Source of the DNA: CAZSDP01 sp964605665
Lineage (GTDB): Bacteria > Planctomycetota > UBA8108 > UBA1146
DNA length: 60,999 nucleotides
Assembly (NCBI GenBank): GCA_964605665.1
Contig: CAZSDP010000026.1
Span: forward strand, 1-60,999
Reading direction: 5' to 3'
The notes under the pieces are model-generated. The model saw only the letters and a program-made list of their open reading frames with translations. It searched no databases and was not told the origin of the DNA. Each line of letters starts with the position of its first letter. Within the stretch, counting starts at the first letter, position 1. Of the stretch, positions 44,062 to 53,031 are shown in pieces. The position numbers and the translations under genes are program-made.

Positions 44062-45047
44062 AACCTTTCGAATTAGCTCAGGCTCGCACGATTGGCGAAG
44101 CGATTGGGGCAAGCGGACAGAGCTTTCTGGAGTCTCGTCACCTTGCAGGGGGAACGGATCTCCTTGGAAGCATCAAAGATCGGGTCGAGACTCCTGCTCG
44201 ACTTGTGAATCTGAAGGGCATCCCGGGGCTCCGGCAGATCGAGGTGAATTCTGAGCACACACGGATCGGTGCATTGGCGACTCACACCGAGGTTGCAGAG
44301 CACGGTGATGTGAGAGAGAAGCATCCAGCACTGATCGAAACCATTTTGAAGTGTGCGACCCCTCAGGTCAGGAATGCCGCGACGATTGGCGGTGGACTTT
44401 GTCAGCGACCGAGGTGTTGGTACTTCCGTCATCCAGACTACCTTTGCCGAAAGAAAGGTGGGATGACTTGCTACGCTCAAGATGGTGAAAATGAGTTCCA
44501 TACCATCTTCGACAATGGGACATGTTGCGCAGTTCATGCTTCGAACCTCGCGCCAGTACTCTTGGCGTACGATGCGACTTTGACCATCTGGGGACCTGAA
44601 GGGTCTCGAGAGGTTGCGATCGACGACTTCTTTGTCGACCCTGACGACAACGTAACGGTTGAGAATGTATTGCAGCCCAACGAAGTGCTGACGCATGTGA
44701 CAATCCCTGCTTCAGCGAGAGGTTGGGGCGAGGCGTATGTCGAAGCGCGAGAGAAGCAGAGCTTCGACTGGGCGTTGGCAGGTTCGACCGTATTGATGAA
44801 GCTGGATGGTGGCCAGGTCAAGAATTGTCGAGTTGTGATCAGCGCGGTGGCACCTAGGCCGATGCGACTGGTCGCGGTCGAAGAAATGCTCGCTGGAAAG
44901 CCAAGCGAAAAGACGATCGCGAAAGCCTGCGAAAAGGCTCTCGAAGGCGCGACGCCACTGGAGCAAAACGCCTACAAACTGGTGCTATTGAAAACCACGC
45001 TTGCTCGGGCGATCAACTCTGCTCTCGAGCGTGGACGGAAGGCGTAG
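44058..45047 (+). CDS. Molybdenum hydroxylase FAD subunit with Cys loop (PaoB-like)
   Basis: The 329-residue FAD-binding subunit (CO dehydrogenase M family) has AGGTDLL and RNAATIGGG flavin motifs. After these it carries Cys115, Cys120, Cys130, Cys138 and Cys156-157, matching the extra loop of E. coli PaoB (YagS) and 4-hydroxybenzoyl-CoA reductase beta that holds a 4Fe-4S cluster (context CWYFRHPDYLC and TCCAVH). This supports assignment to the PaoABC-type group. In E. coli the order is A-B-C; here it is Fe-S, Mo, FAD. Confidence 0.88.
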   Translation: MKPFELAQARTIGEAIGASGQSFLESRHLAGGTDLLGSIKDRVETPARLVNLKGIPGLRQIEVNSEHTRIGALATHTEVAEHGDVREKHPALIETILKCATPQVRNAATIGGGLCQRPRCWYFRHPDYLCRKKGGMTCYAQDGENEFHTIFDNGTCCAVHASNLAPVLLAYDATLTIWGPEGSREVAIDDFFVDPDDNVTVENVLQPNEVLTHVTIPASARGWGEAYVEAREKQSFDWALAGSTVLMKLDGGQVKNCRVVISAVAPRPMRLVAVEEMLAGKPSEKTIAKACEKALEGATPLEQNAYKLVLLKTTLARAINSALERGRKA

Positions 45048-45051
45048 CCCC

Positions 45052-45294
45052 ATGGCAAATCAGAAACCTGTCTTTTTGCCCGACGATGTTTGTCCATGTT
45101 TGCGTACGAAAACGATGACGCTCAATACTGAGTATCGTCGAAGCGCATTTGAAGATTCATTCACTGCCGACACCGCGATTTTTCATTGTCTTCGCACAAT
45201 GTGCCCGCACGGCCCCGATGAAGAGGACTGCATGCCGGAGCAATGTCGACCGGGTCGGTCATGCTACGTGGTCGATGAAGGTGATCTCGGATAA
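45052..45294 (+). CDS. Cys-rich small protein after the Mo hydroxylase
   Basis: The 80-residue protein starts at ATG 45052, behind GGAAGG at 9 nt and only 4 nt after the FAD-subunit stop, so it is very probably part of the operon. It has seven Cys in a pattern CxC...C...C...C...C...C (CPCLR, HCLRTMCPHG, DCMPEQCRPGRSC) and no signal peptide. I do not recognise the family. It could bind metal or iron-sulfur and help assembly or electron transfer. It is followed by a strong palindromic terminator. Confidence 0.72.
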   Translation: MANQKPVFLPDDVCPCLRTKTMTLNTEYRRSAFEDSFTADTAIFHCLRTMCPHGPDEEDCMPEQCRPGRSCYVVDEGDLG

Positions 45295-45364
45295 GAGAGA
45301 AGAGAACTTTCTATTCAAATCATTCAATTGTCGCATCAACTCGGCTAGGTATAGCTAAGAAAAC

Positions 45365-45400
45365 AACGCTGACCGCGGGAGCTCCCGCGGTCAGCGTTTT
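45365..45400. terminator. Perfect palindromic bidirectional terminator
   Basis: A 17-bp perfect palindrome, AACGCTGACCGCGGGAG with its exact reverse complement, is flanked by an A-rich run on the left and TTTT on the right. It lies between the convergent Mo-hydroxylase operon and RRM gene and should stop transcription from both sides. Confidence 0.92.
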
Positions 45401-45432
45401 AGTTGGTCAATTGATGGAGCTTCAGACTGCTC

Positions 45433-45726
45433 TTAGTAGCGAGAGCGTCCACCGCCCCCACCACGTGGCCCGCGATCCTCACGTGGGCGAGCTTCACTCA
45501 CGCGGAGCGGACGTCCTTCCATTTCGACGCCGTCCATCGCCTCCATGGCAGCTTGCGCCTCGGCATCGCTGCTCATTTCAACAAATCCGAAACCCTTACT
45601 GCGTCCGGTTTCGCGATCCATGATGATGGTGACATCAGTGATGGTGCCGAATTGCGCGAACGCATCCTGCAACATATCCCGATTTACTTCGTACGCGATG
45701 TTCCCTACGTAGAGCTTGTTGCCCAC
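45433..45726 (-). CDS. RRM RNA-binding protein with Arg-Gly tail
   Basis: The 97-residue protein is a single RRM with RNP2 LYVGNIAY and RNP1 KGFGFVEM, and a C-terminal tail RPREDRGPRGGGGGRSRY, the plan of plant and cyanobacterial glycine-rich RNA-binding proteins. GTG at 45726 has GGGAGG 7 nt upstream; the longer open frame to 45951 has no RRM-like content. A second RRM protein without the tail lies at 39901. Confidence 0.9.
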   Translation of the reverse strand: MGNKLYVGNIAYEVNRDMLQDAFAQFGTITDVTIIMDRETGRSKGFGFVEMSSDAEAQAAMEAMDGVEMEGRPLRVSEARPREDRGPRGGGGGRSRY

Positions 45727-46131
45727 GAGTCGGCCTCCCGGTCTTCGAAAGTGGATCCCCGCCGTTCCGGGATCCGTAGAATCGGTCCCCTTCGGACCGC
45801 ATTTGGGCGGCTCGGCTGCACAAAAGACAGCAAGACTGAAATCTAATGAGCATCGAGCCAATCCAATATTGAGAAGCCTTAGGAACTCCCCGATCCACAC
45901 AGTTGGAGAATCGGTCAGTCCCTTTTCTGACTTCACGCAGTAGTAGACCACGGAATGGCCAGATTCTCGATACCCTAGTCAACTGGGACCAAGGATCGGT
46001 TGCCCCCGCCCACCTCCCCTCGCTACCATGCAGGGGCCCTGAGATCGAATTTTCTGGGCGTGGCATCAAGGCCTGGGGGGATCTTGGAATGCCAGCAAGG
46101 AATCCTACTTAAGTTGTTATGAGGTATAGCG
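45727..46131. other. Intergenic, RRM to saccharopine-dehydrogenase-like gene
   Basis: About 405 nt between divergent genes. It includes the leader of the minus-strand RRM gene. No motif or fold I can name, and no supported gene. Confidence 0.4.
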
Positions 46132-47202
46132 ATGGGTAGCCCAATTGAGCGTGTAGTTGTGATCGGTCTTGGCAAGGTCGGCAGCCTGGTGGGGGTCCTG
46201 TTGGCCCGGTCCGGATTCTCGGTGACTGGAGTCGATGGACAAGAACGAAAGGGCCTCCCCTTTGAGGCTCAAGTGGCGGACGTTTCGGACGAAACCGTGA
46301 TCGGTGGTCTGATTGATGGGGCGCACGCAGTGGTCGCCTGCCTGCCCTACAACTTGAATCTCGCAATCGCCCAGGCTGCCCACGCACGAGGAATTCACTA
46401 TTTCGATTTGACGGAAGATGTACCGTCAACGAATGCCATCCTTGCGATGTCAAAGGAGTCAAATGCTGTTCTGGCTCCGCAGTGTGGTCTCGCTCCCGGT
46501 TTTATCGGGATCGTTGGATCGTCGCTTGCGGAGGATTTTGATGAACTTCGCAGCATAGAGTTGCGAGTCGGCGCACTGCCAGAGCACCCGAGTGGTCTGC
46601 TTGGATACGCCTTCAACTGGTCACCCGATGGAGTCGTCAATGAGTATTTGAACGATTGCGAAGTGCTCCGTGAAGGACGAAAGATGCTGGTTCCTTCGTT
46701 AGGTCAGCTCGAGACAATTGTGATCAATGGCCTTCGGCTCGAAGCGTTCACCACGTCTGGTGGGTTGGGAACGATGTGCGACACCTACGAAGGCAAAGTT
46801 CAAGATCTCAACTACAAAACGATGCGTTATCCGGGGCATTGCGATCTGATGCGTTTCTTTTTCCAAGAACTCCTGATGCGTGATAACCGGAAACTATCCG
46901 GTGAGATCTTGGTGAACGCTAAGCCACCAGTAAATGATGATGTGGTTTTTGTGCATGCTGCGGTCTCCGGTTGGATGGACGGCCAGCTAAGGCGAGAAGA
47001 GTATGTTGAGGCGTTTTACCCGATAGACATCGATGGGGAAAAGTGGCGCGCAATTTCTTGGACAACCGCCGCGTCTGTTTGTGCAGTCGTAGAGATGGTC
47101 TCTAATGGCGTATTGCCACAGAAGGGATTCATCCACCAAGAGTCGATACCATTTGATCGATTTCTCGAGACCAAGAACGGCTCCCTTTACAACGTTGATT
47201 AA
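46132..47202 (+). CDS. Saccharopine dehydrogenase-like oxidoreductase
   Basis: The 356-residue NAD(P)-binding protein has a Rossmann motif VIGLGKVGSLVGVLLARSG, then ACLPYNLNLAIAQAAHARGIHYFDLTED and APQCGLAPGFIGI typical of the saccharopine dehydrogenase family, and a C-terminal catalytic-like domain (YRTMRYPGH-type segment KTMRYPGHCDLM). Family members act in lysine metabolism, carboxyspermidine synthesis and related reactions; which applies here is not clear. The ATG has GAGG 8 nt upstream. It is separate from modA (138-nt gap). Confidence 0.83.
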   Translation: MGSPIERVVVIGLGKVGSLVGVLLARSGFSVTGVDGQERKGLPFEAQVADVSDETVIGGLIDGAHAVVACLPYNLNLAIAQAAHARGIHYFDLTEDVPSTNAILAMSKESNAVLAPQCGLAPGFIGIVGSSLAEDFDELRSIELRVGALPEHPSGLLGYAFNWSPDGVVNEYLNDCEVLREGRKMLVPSLGQLETIVINGLRLEAFTTSGGLGTMCDTYEGKVQDLNYKTMRYPGHCDLMRFFFQELLMRDNRKLSGEILVNAKPPVNDDVVFVHAAVSGWMDGQLRREEYVEAFYPIDIDGEKWRAISWTTAASVCAVVEMVSNGVLPQKGFIHQESIPFDRFLETKNGSLYNVD

Positions 47203-47340
47203 GAAGGCCGTCTTTCGCGTTCTTGAAGTCTCTAGACCAAAGTCGAGTGGGCACCTCGCTTTTGATCGCGGAGCAGCCTGCGCAGTGCTTACGCCTCGGA
47301 GCGCATTGAAAACGGGTTTCAGTCGGCGAAGGAGAGCCCG

Positions 47341-48141
47341 ATGTTTGGCCTGCGGCTACGACGAAGGCTTGCAATAGGTGGTCGACACCTGCTGATGCTG
47401 CTTTTCTTTGTGTCGGCTCTTCTCCTGCAAGGTTGTACACGAACCACCACGGAAACCCCTCCGGTGATCGCGTTTGTCGCAGCGAGTTTGGCATCTCCGG
47501 TAGAGGCGATCGTCGCCGCAAGAAGCGCAGAGATTGAACAGGAGTTCTTCGTTAACGCCGCAGCCAGTTCGACTCTTGCCAAGCAAGTCGAGGCCGGTGC
47601 GCGAGCCGATATATTTGTATCCGCGAATCGGGCCTGGATAGAATTTTTGGCTCAGCGAGAACTCCTCGATTTGAATCGAGTTCGATTGCTCGCTCGCAAT
47701 CGCTTGGTCGTCGTCGGCTTGGATAGCGCCCACAGTATCGATCTGTCTGCGCCAGGAAGAGTGGCAATCGCTGATCCTGGTCATGTTCCGCTGGGTATCT
47801 ATTCGAAGCAAGCTTTGGAATCGATGGGTCGGTGGAGTTCTTGGAAATCAGAACTGCTTACCGCGTTGAACGCGCGCGCGACCGTTGAATATGTGTTACG
47901 TGGTGAGGCAACTCTCGGAGTTGTTTATCGTAGCGATGTGGTTCCTCCATTACGGATTCTCGAGGAGATAGAGCCGCTTCACCATGAGCCAATCGAAATT
48001 TGGGTGGCCCCCCTGATGGAGGCAAGAACTGGTGTCGACACTTGGATTGAGCTTCTCACCGATGAGGCAGCGCGCCGGATCTTGATCGAGCATCGACTGA
48101 TTGCAATTCGCTGTAGAGGTGAATCATGGGGGTTCGGTTGA
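47341..48141 (+). CDS. modA: Molybdate-binding lipoprotein ModA
   Basis: The 266-residue solute-binding protein has a signal peptide ending in lipobox LLQGC (Cys32), so it is lipid-anchored. The mature part shows the ModA pattern FVAASLASPVEAIV, NAAASSTLAKQVEAGARADIFVSAN, LLARNRLVVV, IADPGHVPLGIYSKQALESMG and TLGVVYRSDV. It delivers molybdate or tungstate to ModBC. Its start is followed by coupled modB (16-nt overlap) and modC. Confidence 0.93.
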   Translation: MFGLRLRRRLAIGGRHLLMLLFFVSALLLQGCTRTTTETPPVIAFVAASLASPVEAIVAARSAEIEQEFFVNAAASSTLAKQVEAGARADIFVSANRAWIEFLAQRELLDLNRVRLLARNRLVVVGLDSAHSIDLSAPGRVAIADPGHVPLGIYSKQALESMGRWSSWKSELLTALNARATVEYVLRGEATLGVVYRSDVVPPLRILEEIEPLHHEPIEIWVAPLMEARTGVDTWIELLTDEAARRILIEHRLIAIRCRGESWGFG

Positions 48142-48839
48142 GCTACACAGCTGCATTCTTGACGCATTCAGAGCAGAGCGCACTGATGCTCAGTGCGGTC
48201 GCCTCTGCGCTGGTGGTGCTGATCTGTTTGCCGCCCGGGATTGCGATCGCGTGGGTCTTGGCCCGCAAGAACTTCGTAGGAAAGACCCTGCTCGATACGT
48301 TGGTACATCTTCCACTCGTCTTGCCACCAGTCGTGGTGGGATACGCTCTCCTCTCTCTGTTCGGTAGAAACGGTCTGCTTGGGCCACTGCAAGAGCGGCT
48401 CGGTCTAGAGATCGCCTTCACTCCGATCGCCGTCGTCTTTGCAGGAGCGGTGATGGGGTTTCCGCTGTTGGTCCGCTCTGCGAGGCTTGCCTTTGAAGCA
48501 TTGGATGAAGGACTCGAAGCTGCTGCGCGGACCTTGGGTGCATCACCGGCTCGCGTTTGGTGGAAAGTTGTGTTGCCGATGGCAACCCCAGGAATATTTG
48601 CCGGGGCGCTACTTTGTTTCGCTCGTTCTCTTGGTGAGTTTGGAGCGACCATCACCTTTGCTGGAAATATCGAAGGAGCAACACGAACCCTGCCACTTCT
48701 GATTTTCACTGAGCTACAAACCCCAGACGGTGAGCATCATGTGGGACGCTTGGTGGTGATATCGATTCTCCTGGCCCTGGGCGCTCTTGTGCTTTCAGAA
48801 GTTGGCGCTCGGCGAGCTAAGGCGAGGAGAGGGCTGTGA
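48126..48839 (+). CDS. modB: Molybdate ABC transporter permease ModB
   Basis: The 237-residue inner-membrane permease has about five to six hydrophobic segments. The ABC-contacting EAA loop is recognisable as EALDEGLEAAARTLGASPARVWWKVVLPMATPGI, and LPLVLPPVVVGYALL is characteristic of ModB. It forms the channel of the molybdate importer. The ATG is inside the end of modA, and its stop is overlapped by modC (GTGA). Confidence 0.95.
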   Translation: MGVRLSYTAAFLTHSEQSALMLSAVASALVVLICLPPGIAIAWVLARKNFVGKTLLDTLVHLPLVLPPVVVGYALLSLFGRNGLLGPLQERLGLEIAFTPIAVVFAGAVMGFPLLVRSARLAFEALDEGLEAAARTLGASPARVWWKVVLPMATPGIFAGALLCFARSLGEFGATITFAGNIEGATRTLPLLIFTELQTPDGEHHVGRLVVISILLALGALVLSEVGARRAKARRGL

Positions 48840-49954
48840 CTACCAGTAAACCGGCATTGGAATTTGATGTCGAAACAACTTCGGGCTCTTTCACTCTCAA
48901 GGCGCAGGGGGCTATTGAGGAAGGCATCACCGCTCTGTTCGGAGCATCCGGTTCGGGAAAAACAACGCTATTGCATCTTCTCGCCGGGCTTCAGGCGGTG
49001 AATCACGGTTCGATCCAACTTCGCGGTGAATGCCTGCTCGATTCAAAGCGAGGCTTCTGTTTGCCACCAGAAAAACGTCAAGTAGGAGTCGTCTTTCAGG
49101 AGGGGCGTCTCTTTCCTCATCTCAACGTTGAAGAGAACATGAGGTTTGGGATGCGGTCCGCTGCCCCCGGCGCTCCGGAATTCGATGACGTCACCTCTCT
49201 ATTGGAGCTAGGCGACGTTCTTCAGCGTCGCTGCAAGGGGCTCTCCGGTGGTGAGCGTCAGCGAGTAGCACTCGCTCGTGCCCTGTTGGCCGCGCCACGC
49301 CTGCTCTTGCTCGATGAGCCACTTGCATCGCTCGATCGAGCAAGAAGGGCGGCAATTCTTCCATATCTGCGAATGCTGCCAGAGCGGTACGGAATCCCAG
49401 CACTCTACGTGTCTCATGACCTTACCGAGGTCTTGTCCTTAACTGACCAAATGATCGTTCTCGATCATGGCCGGGTCGTTGGATCGGGAAGTTACCGAGA
49501 CCTTGCTTTATCCGATGATCTAGTCGGTCGAGCTTCGCCACTTGGCAAGACAAATGTGCTGCTGGGAGAGGTGACGAAGGTAGAAGGTGAGATGTGCTGG
49601 GTCAAAGTCACCGACTCTGAAACTGAAAGTAACCCTGCCCCACTTGAGATCGGAGCAATTGCTAAAGCGCAAGAGGTCGGGTCCTCAGTGCGACTGCTGA
49701 TCGGTGCGGAAGAGCTGGTACTCGCCACAGGCGATGTCGGGGCAACATCGATTCAAAACAACGTTGCCGGTCGAGTGCTCCGGAGAACCGATGGAGAGAG
49801 CGAGTCTGTTATCGAGATCGAAGCCCTCTCTGGAGGTACCCGCTTGTTGGCTGAGGTCACCCTCCGATCAGCAAAACAGTTGCAACTCAACCCAGGAGCA
49901 AATCTGGCGGTGCTCTTCAAAGCAACCGCCGTAAAGGTTCAACGAAATGGTTAG
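48836..49954 (+). CDS. modC: Molybdate ABC transporter ATPase ModC
   Basis: The 372-residue ATPase shows Walker A GASGSGKTTLLHLL, signature LSGGERQRVALARALL, Walker B LLLLDEPLASLD and the switch His in YVSHDLTEVL. Two C-terminal TOBE-like beta domains (~residues 245-370) are expected for ModC and can sense molybdate. GTG start within the modB stop. The operon likely supplies molybdenum to the hydroxylase encoded about 4 kb upstream. Confidence 0.94.
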   Translation: MTTSKPALEFDVETTSGSFTLKAQGAIEEGITALFGASGSGKTTLLHLLAGLQAVNHGSIQLRGECLLDSKRGFCLPPEKRQVGVVFQEGRLFPHLNVEENMRFGMRSAAPGAPEFDDVTSLLELGDVLQRRCKGLSGGERQRVALARALLAAPRLLLLDEPLASLDRARRAAILPYLRMLPERYGIPALYVSHDLTEVLSLTDQMIVLDHGRVVGSGSYRDLALSDDLVGRASPLGKTNVLLGEVTKVEGEMCWVKVTDSETESNPAPLEIGAIAKAQEVGSSVRLLIGAEELVLATGDVGATSIQNNVAGRVLRRTDGESESVIEIEALSGGTRLLAEVTLRSAKQLQLNPGANLAVLFKATAVKVQRNG

Positions 49955-49968
49955 AGGGCGATGAGCTC

Positions 49969-50475
49969 TTAACCTCCAGGTTGTAGGGCGGGTTTTGCTT
50001 CTGTTGTTCCGCGATCGTTCAACCCTCTCGCGCGATTTGCTTCTTCTATGGCCCGGGTAGATTCGCCGGATATCCACGCCCAGCCAGAATTATTCAGTTC
50101 GATGACGTAGCCCAAGGTTGTGAAGAGGTCAGAGTCTTCATTCCGATACGCCACTCGGATTCCTCGCTCTCCTTCGGTTCCTTTCGAAAGAAAGAAATAG
50201 AGAGGGTTGCTCGGGTTTGGTGTCCGTTGCCATAGAACTTCGCGTCGATGACAGATCTGCTCCTTTGGTTTTCCGATGCCAAAGCGGGGCTCTTTGATTC
50301 TCAGCACAACGCTTGGGTAGGGAGAAGTGGCCAAAACCGTTGTCTTGTAGGCCAAGTTGTTCCACTCGAAGATCGCCATGAACCAAAGTCCTGCGAGGAT
50401 CACCAAAATCGCGAGGCGGGTCCCTACGAATCGGACGGGCGCTGATTGTGGATTTTGAACATCCGTTGAAGCCAT
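49969..50475 (-). CDS. Unknown single-pass membrane protein
   Basis: I do not recognise this ~168-residue protein. Residues ~20-38 form one transmembrane segment (LAILVILAGLWFMAIF), and the remainder appears extracytoplasmic with beta-strand character (SNPLYFFLSKGTEGERGIRVAYRNEDSDLFTTLGYVIEL). A start at 50556 would add 27 residues. It is convergent with modC, 14 nt apart. Confidence 0.6.
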   Translation of the reverse strand: MASTDVQNPQSAPVRFVGTRLAILVILAGLWFMAIFEWNNLAYKTTVLATSPYPSVVLRIKEPRFGIGKPKEQICHRREVLWQRTPNPSNPLYFFLSKGTEGERGIRVAYRNEDSDLFTTLGYVIELNNSGWAWISGESTRAIEEANRARGLNDRGTTEAKPALQPGG

Positions 50476-50740
50476 AGCTTCTCGCCTTCTTTCAAGGGTG
50501 CGCACCCCAGACACTTGATGGAATCCAAAAGCGGGAGCTCGGTGACCAGAAATCACTCTTCAGTTGAGCGAACTTGCTGCGATGTGATCATTGAAACTCA
50601 ATGCGCGTCGAGAATGAAGAACTTCCACAAAGCAGGATCCGCTGGTTGATCATCAACGCGCTAACTATGCAGATCAGAATGCAGAAGTTTGCCAGCAAGA
50701 GCGAGTGGATCGATTTGTGGAACCAGGTAACATTCTTCAA

Positions 50741-52330
50741 ATGAAGGCTCAGAAACCGAATCCAATCGATTTGCGCATTTACCAGAATCTTCTCGATGCG
50801 ATCGCGGAGGAGATGGGTAGCGCGTTGGAGAGAACAGGGTTTTCTCCGAACATCAAAGAACGACGCGATTTCTCGTGCGCCATTTTTCTAAGCTGCGGCT
50901 CAATGATTGCCCAAGCTGCACATATTCCGGTCCATCTTGGTGCGATGCCATTATCGATAGAGGCTGCGCTCAGAGCACATGAGTTCAAGGCTGGGGATGT
51001 TGTTTTGCTCAATGATCCTTGGTGCGGGGGAACACACCTCCCCGATTTGACGATGATTTCTGGAGTGTTTGAAGAAAACCATGAGAGCCCGACTTTCTAC
51101 CTCGCTGCACGCGCCCATCACTCCGATGTGGGAGGCGCTGTGCGAGGGTCGATGGCGATCTTCACCGACATCTATCAAGAGGGCCTTCGAATTCCTCCTG
51201 TTCTTTGGTTGCGAGATGGTAGGCCAGTCGATGGCATTCATCAGTTGGTGTTGGCAAATATGCGGCATCCGGAAGAGCGTGAAGGGGACTTGGCAGCGCA
51301 ACGAAACGCCCTGCGGGTTGGCGAGATGGGTTTGAAGAGGCTTCTGGACAATTGTGATCGGATGGAGCTTCTTCGGTACTCGGACCATCTGCAGGATGCT
51401 GCGGAAAAACACACACGACGATTGCTACGTGAGATTCCAGATGGGCGCTATGAAGGCTTGGAGGAGCTAGAGGATGATGGCCTCGGTGATCAAGCGCTAC
51501 AACTTCGACTTGCCATCGAGGTAAAAGGAGATACTGCTCACTTTGACTTCACTGGGACAGCCCCAGCCTGCCCCGGTCCCCTTAATGCGAACCGTGCAAT
51601 TGTAGTTTCCTCGATCTTCTACGCACTTCGTGTGTTGGCTATGGCGGAGATTCCCGCAAATTCTGGATCGCTTCGCCCCCTGAGTGTCACGATACCGGAA
51701 GGTTCGCTTCTCGATCCTCCAGAGTTTTCCGCGGTAGCCGGTGGTAATGTCGAGACTTCTCAGCGGCTCGTTGATCTCGTCTTTGCAACCTTGGAAGCAG
51801 GGCTACCGGGACGCGTTCCCGCCCAAAGTCAAGGAACGATGAACAACCTTACCGTGGGTGCTCGGGTGCCTCAGCCGGTCAGTTACTACGAGACGATCGG
51901 TGGAGGAGCGGGCGCTACGAATGAGAATGATGGCATCTCGGGGTGTCATAGCCACATGACAAACACGCGAAACACTCCGATAGAAGTACTGGAGCGCGCC
52001 CTTCCGGTTCGAGTGAAACGGTACACAATTCGCGAGGGAAGCGGAGGAACTGGAAGAAAGGTCGGTGGCGAAGGAGTCATTCGAGAAGTAGAGGCTCTCA
52101 CCACGTTGGAAGTTGCACTTTTGACGGAAAGGCGCCGTCGATCGCCGCGTGGGGCCGAGGGTGGTGGCTCTGGATTGGCAGGTCAAAACTCGATGGTTCG
52201 GAGGGGTGCAAAGGTCCAGTTGTTGCCGGGGAAGTGGAGCGGTGAATTGACGCAAGGTGACACGCTGACCATCGAGACCCCCGGCGGCGGCGGATATGGA
52301 ACGAAGAAAGGCAGCGAAGAGGAATCGTGA
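50741..52330 (+). CDS. hyuB: Hydantoinase/oxoprolinase subunit B
   Basis: The ~529-residue HyuB-type protein begins NPIDLRIYQNLLDAIAEEMG and contains RDFSCAIF, IPVHLGAMPLSIEAAL, GDVVLLNDPWCGGTHLPDLTMI, HHSDVGGAVRGSM, TNTRNTPIEVLERALPVRV and ETPGGGGYG, all features of N-methylhydantoinase B / oxoprolinase C-terminal subunits. It should pair with HyuA, encoded 18 kb upstream. ATG at 50741 has AGGTAA 10 nt upstream; a GTG at 50705 is possible. It overlaps the GDPD gene by 4 nt. Confidence 0.9.
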   Translation: MKAQKPNPIDLRIYQNLLDAIAEEMGSALERTGFSPNIKERRDFSCAIFLSCGSMIAQAAHIPVHLGAMPLSIEAALRAHEFKAGDVVLLNDPWCGGTHLPDLTMISGVFEENHESPTFYLAARAHHSDVGGAVRGSMAIFTDIYQEGLRIPPVLWLRDGRPVDGIHQLVLANMRHPEEREGDLAAQRNALRVGEMGLKRLLDNCDRMELLRYSDHLQDAAEKHTRRLLREIPDGRYEGLEELEDDGLGDQALQLRLAIEVKGDTAHFDFTGTAPACPGPLNANRAIVVSSIFYALRVLAMAEIPANSGSLRPLSVTIPEGSLLDPPEFSAVAGGNVETSQRLVDLVFATLEAGLPGRVPAQSQGTMNNLTVGARVPQPVSYYETIGGGAGATNENDGISGCHSHMTNTRNTPIEVLERALPVRVKRYTIREGSGGTGRKVGGEGVIREVEALTTLEVALLTERRRRSPRGAEGGGSGLAGQNSMVRRGAKVQLLPGKWSGELTQGDTLTIETPGGGGYGTKKGSEEES

Positions 52331-53004
52331 TCAACCGCCGCGTCGTTGCCCATCGAGGCCTTACCGTCGATGAAGTTGAAAACACCCTTGGAGCACTTCG
52401 TGCTGCCGTGGATCTCGGTGTTTCAGCGGTGGAGTTCGATGTGCACGCGACAGCGGACGGTGTGTGGGTTGTTCACCACGATGCAGATCTCATGAGGATT
52501 CACGATCAGCCACACCAAATCGCAGACCATTCCCTCGAATCTCTGTCCGCAGTTGCACCGATTCTCACTTTGGAGATGGCGTTACAGGTTTTTCATTCTG
52601 GTTGTCGACCGATGATCGAAGTGAAAGAGACCACTACCCGTTCATTCGAGACGCTCGCCGAGACCCTCAGGGCCGCTCCAGGCCTCTCCCCTCTCGTCAT
52701 TGTTCGAAGAGGGATGCCAGAAGCTGCGCGTGTATTGTTGCCGGATGAGGTTCAGATCTATCTGTTCAGTGAAAGCGTGGCGGAAGCCGAAACGAGCTGT
52801 TCACAGCCCATCAGCGGATTTGACTTGAGGCACGACGATATATCGCATCAGGAGATTCCCGAAGTTGTTGAACGCTTTGCCGCAAAGCAGCGAGAGCTGG
52901 CGGTCTGGACAGTCAACGATCCCGATACCGCAAGGGTCTGGTTAGAGGCGGGCGTGAGGTGGGTGATTACCGACAAGCCAGAAATCATCGGAAACGCTCT
53001 TTGA
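52327..53004 (+). CDS. Glycerophosphodiester phosphodiesterase
   Basis: The 225-residue TIM-barrel GDPD has the start VVAHRGL...ENTLGAL and the metal/acid core EFDVHATADGVWVVHHD, followed by IEVKET and a C-terminal AVWTVNDPDTARVWLEAGVRWVITDKP. It would split glycerophosphodiesters into alcohol and glycerol-3-phosphate. GTG start coupled to hyuB. No signal peptide, so it is probably cytosolic. It is convergent with the ABC permease gene, 27 nt away. Confidence 0.9.
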   Translation: MINRRVVAHRGLTVDEVENTLGALRAAVDLGVSAVEFDVHATADGVWVVHHDADLMRIHDQPHQIADHSLESLSAVAPILTLEMALQVFHSGCRPMIEVKETTTRSFETLAETLRAAPGLSPLVIVRRGMPEAARVLLPDEVQIYLFSESVAEAETSCSQPISGFDLRHDDISHQEIPEVVERFAAKQRELAVWTVNDPDTARVWLEAGVRWVITDKPEIIGNAL

Positions 53005-53031
53005 TCGACTCGCTCGGGCTCACTTGGGGAA

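Noticed and set aside
47203..47340. Molybdenum-cofactor riboswitch before modA
   Set aside because: I looked for the conserved Moco RNA stems and could not recognise them. A covariance-model search would decide.
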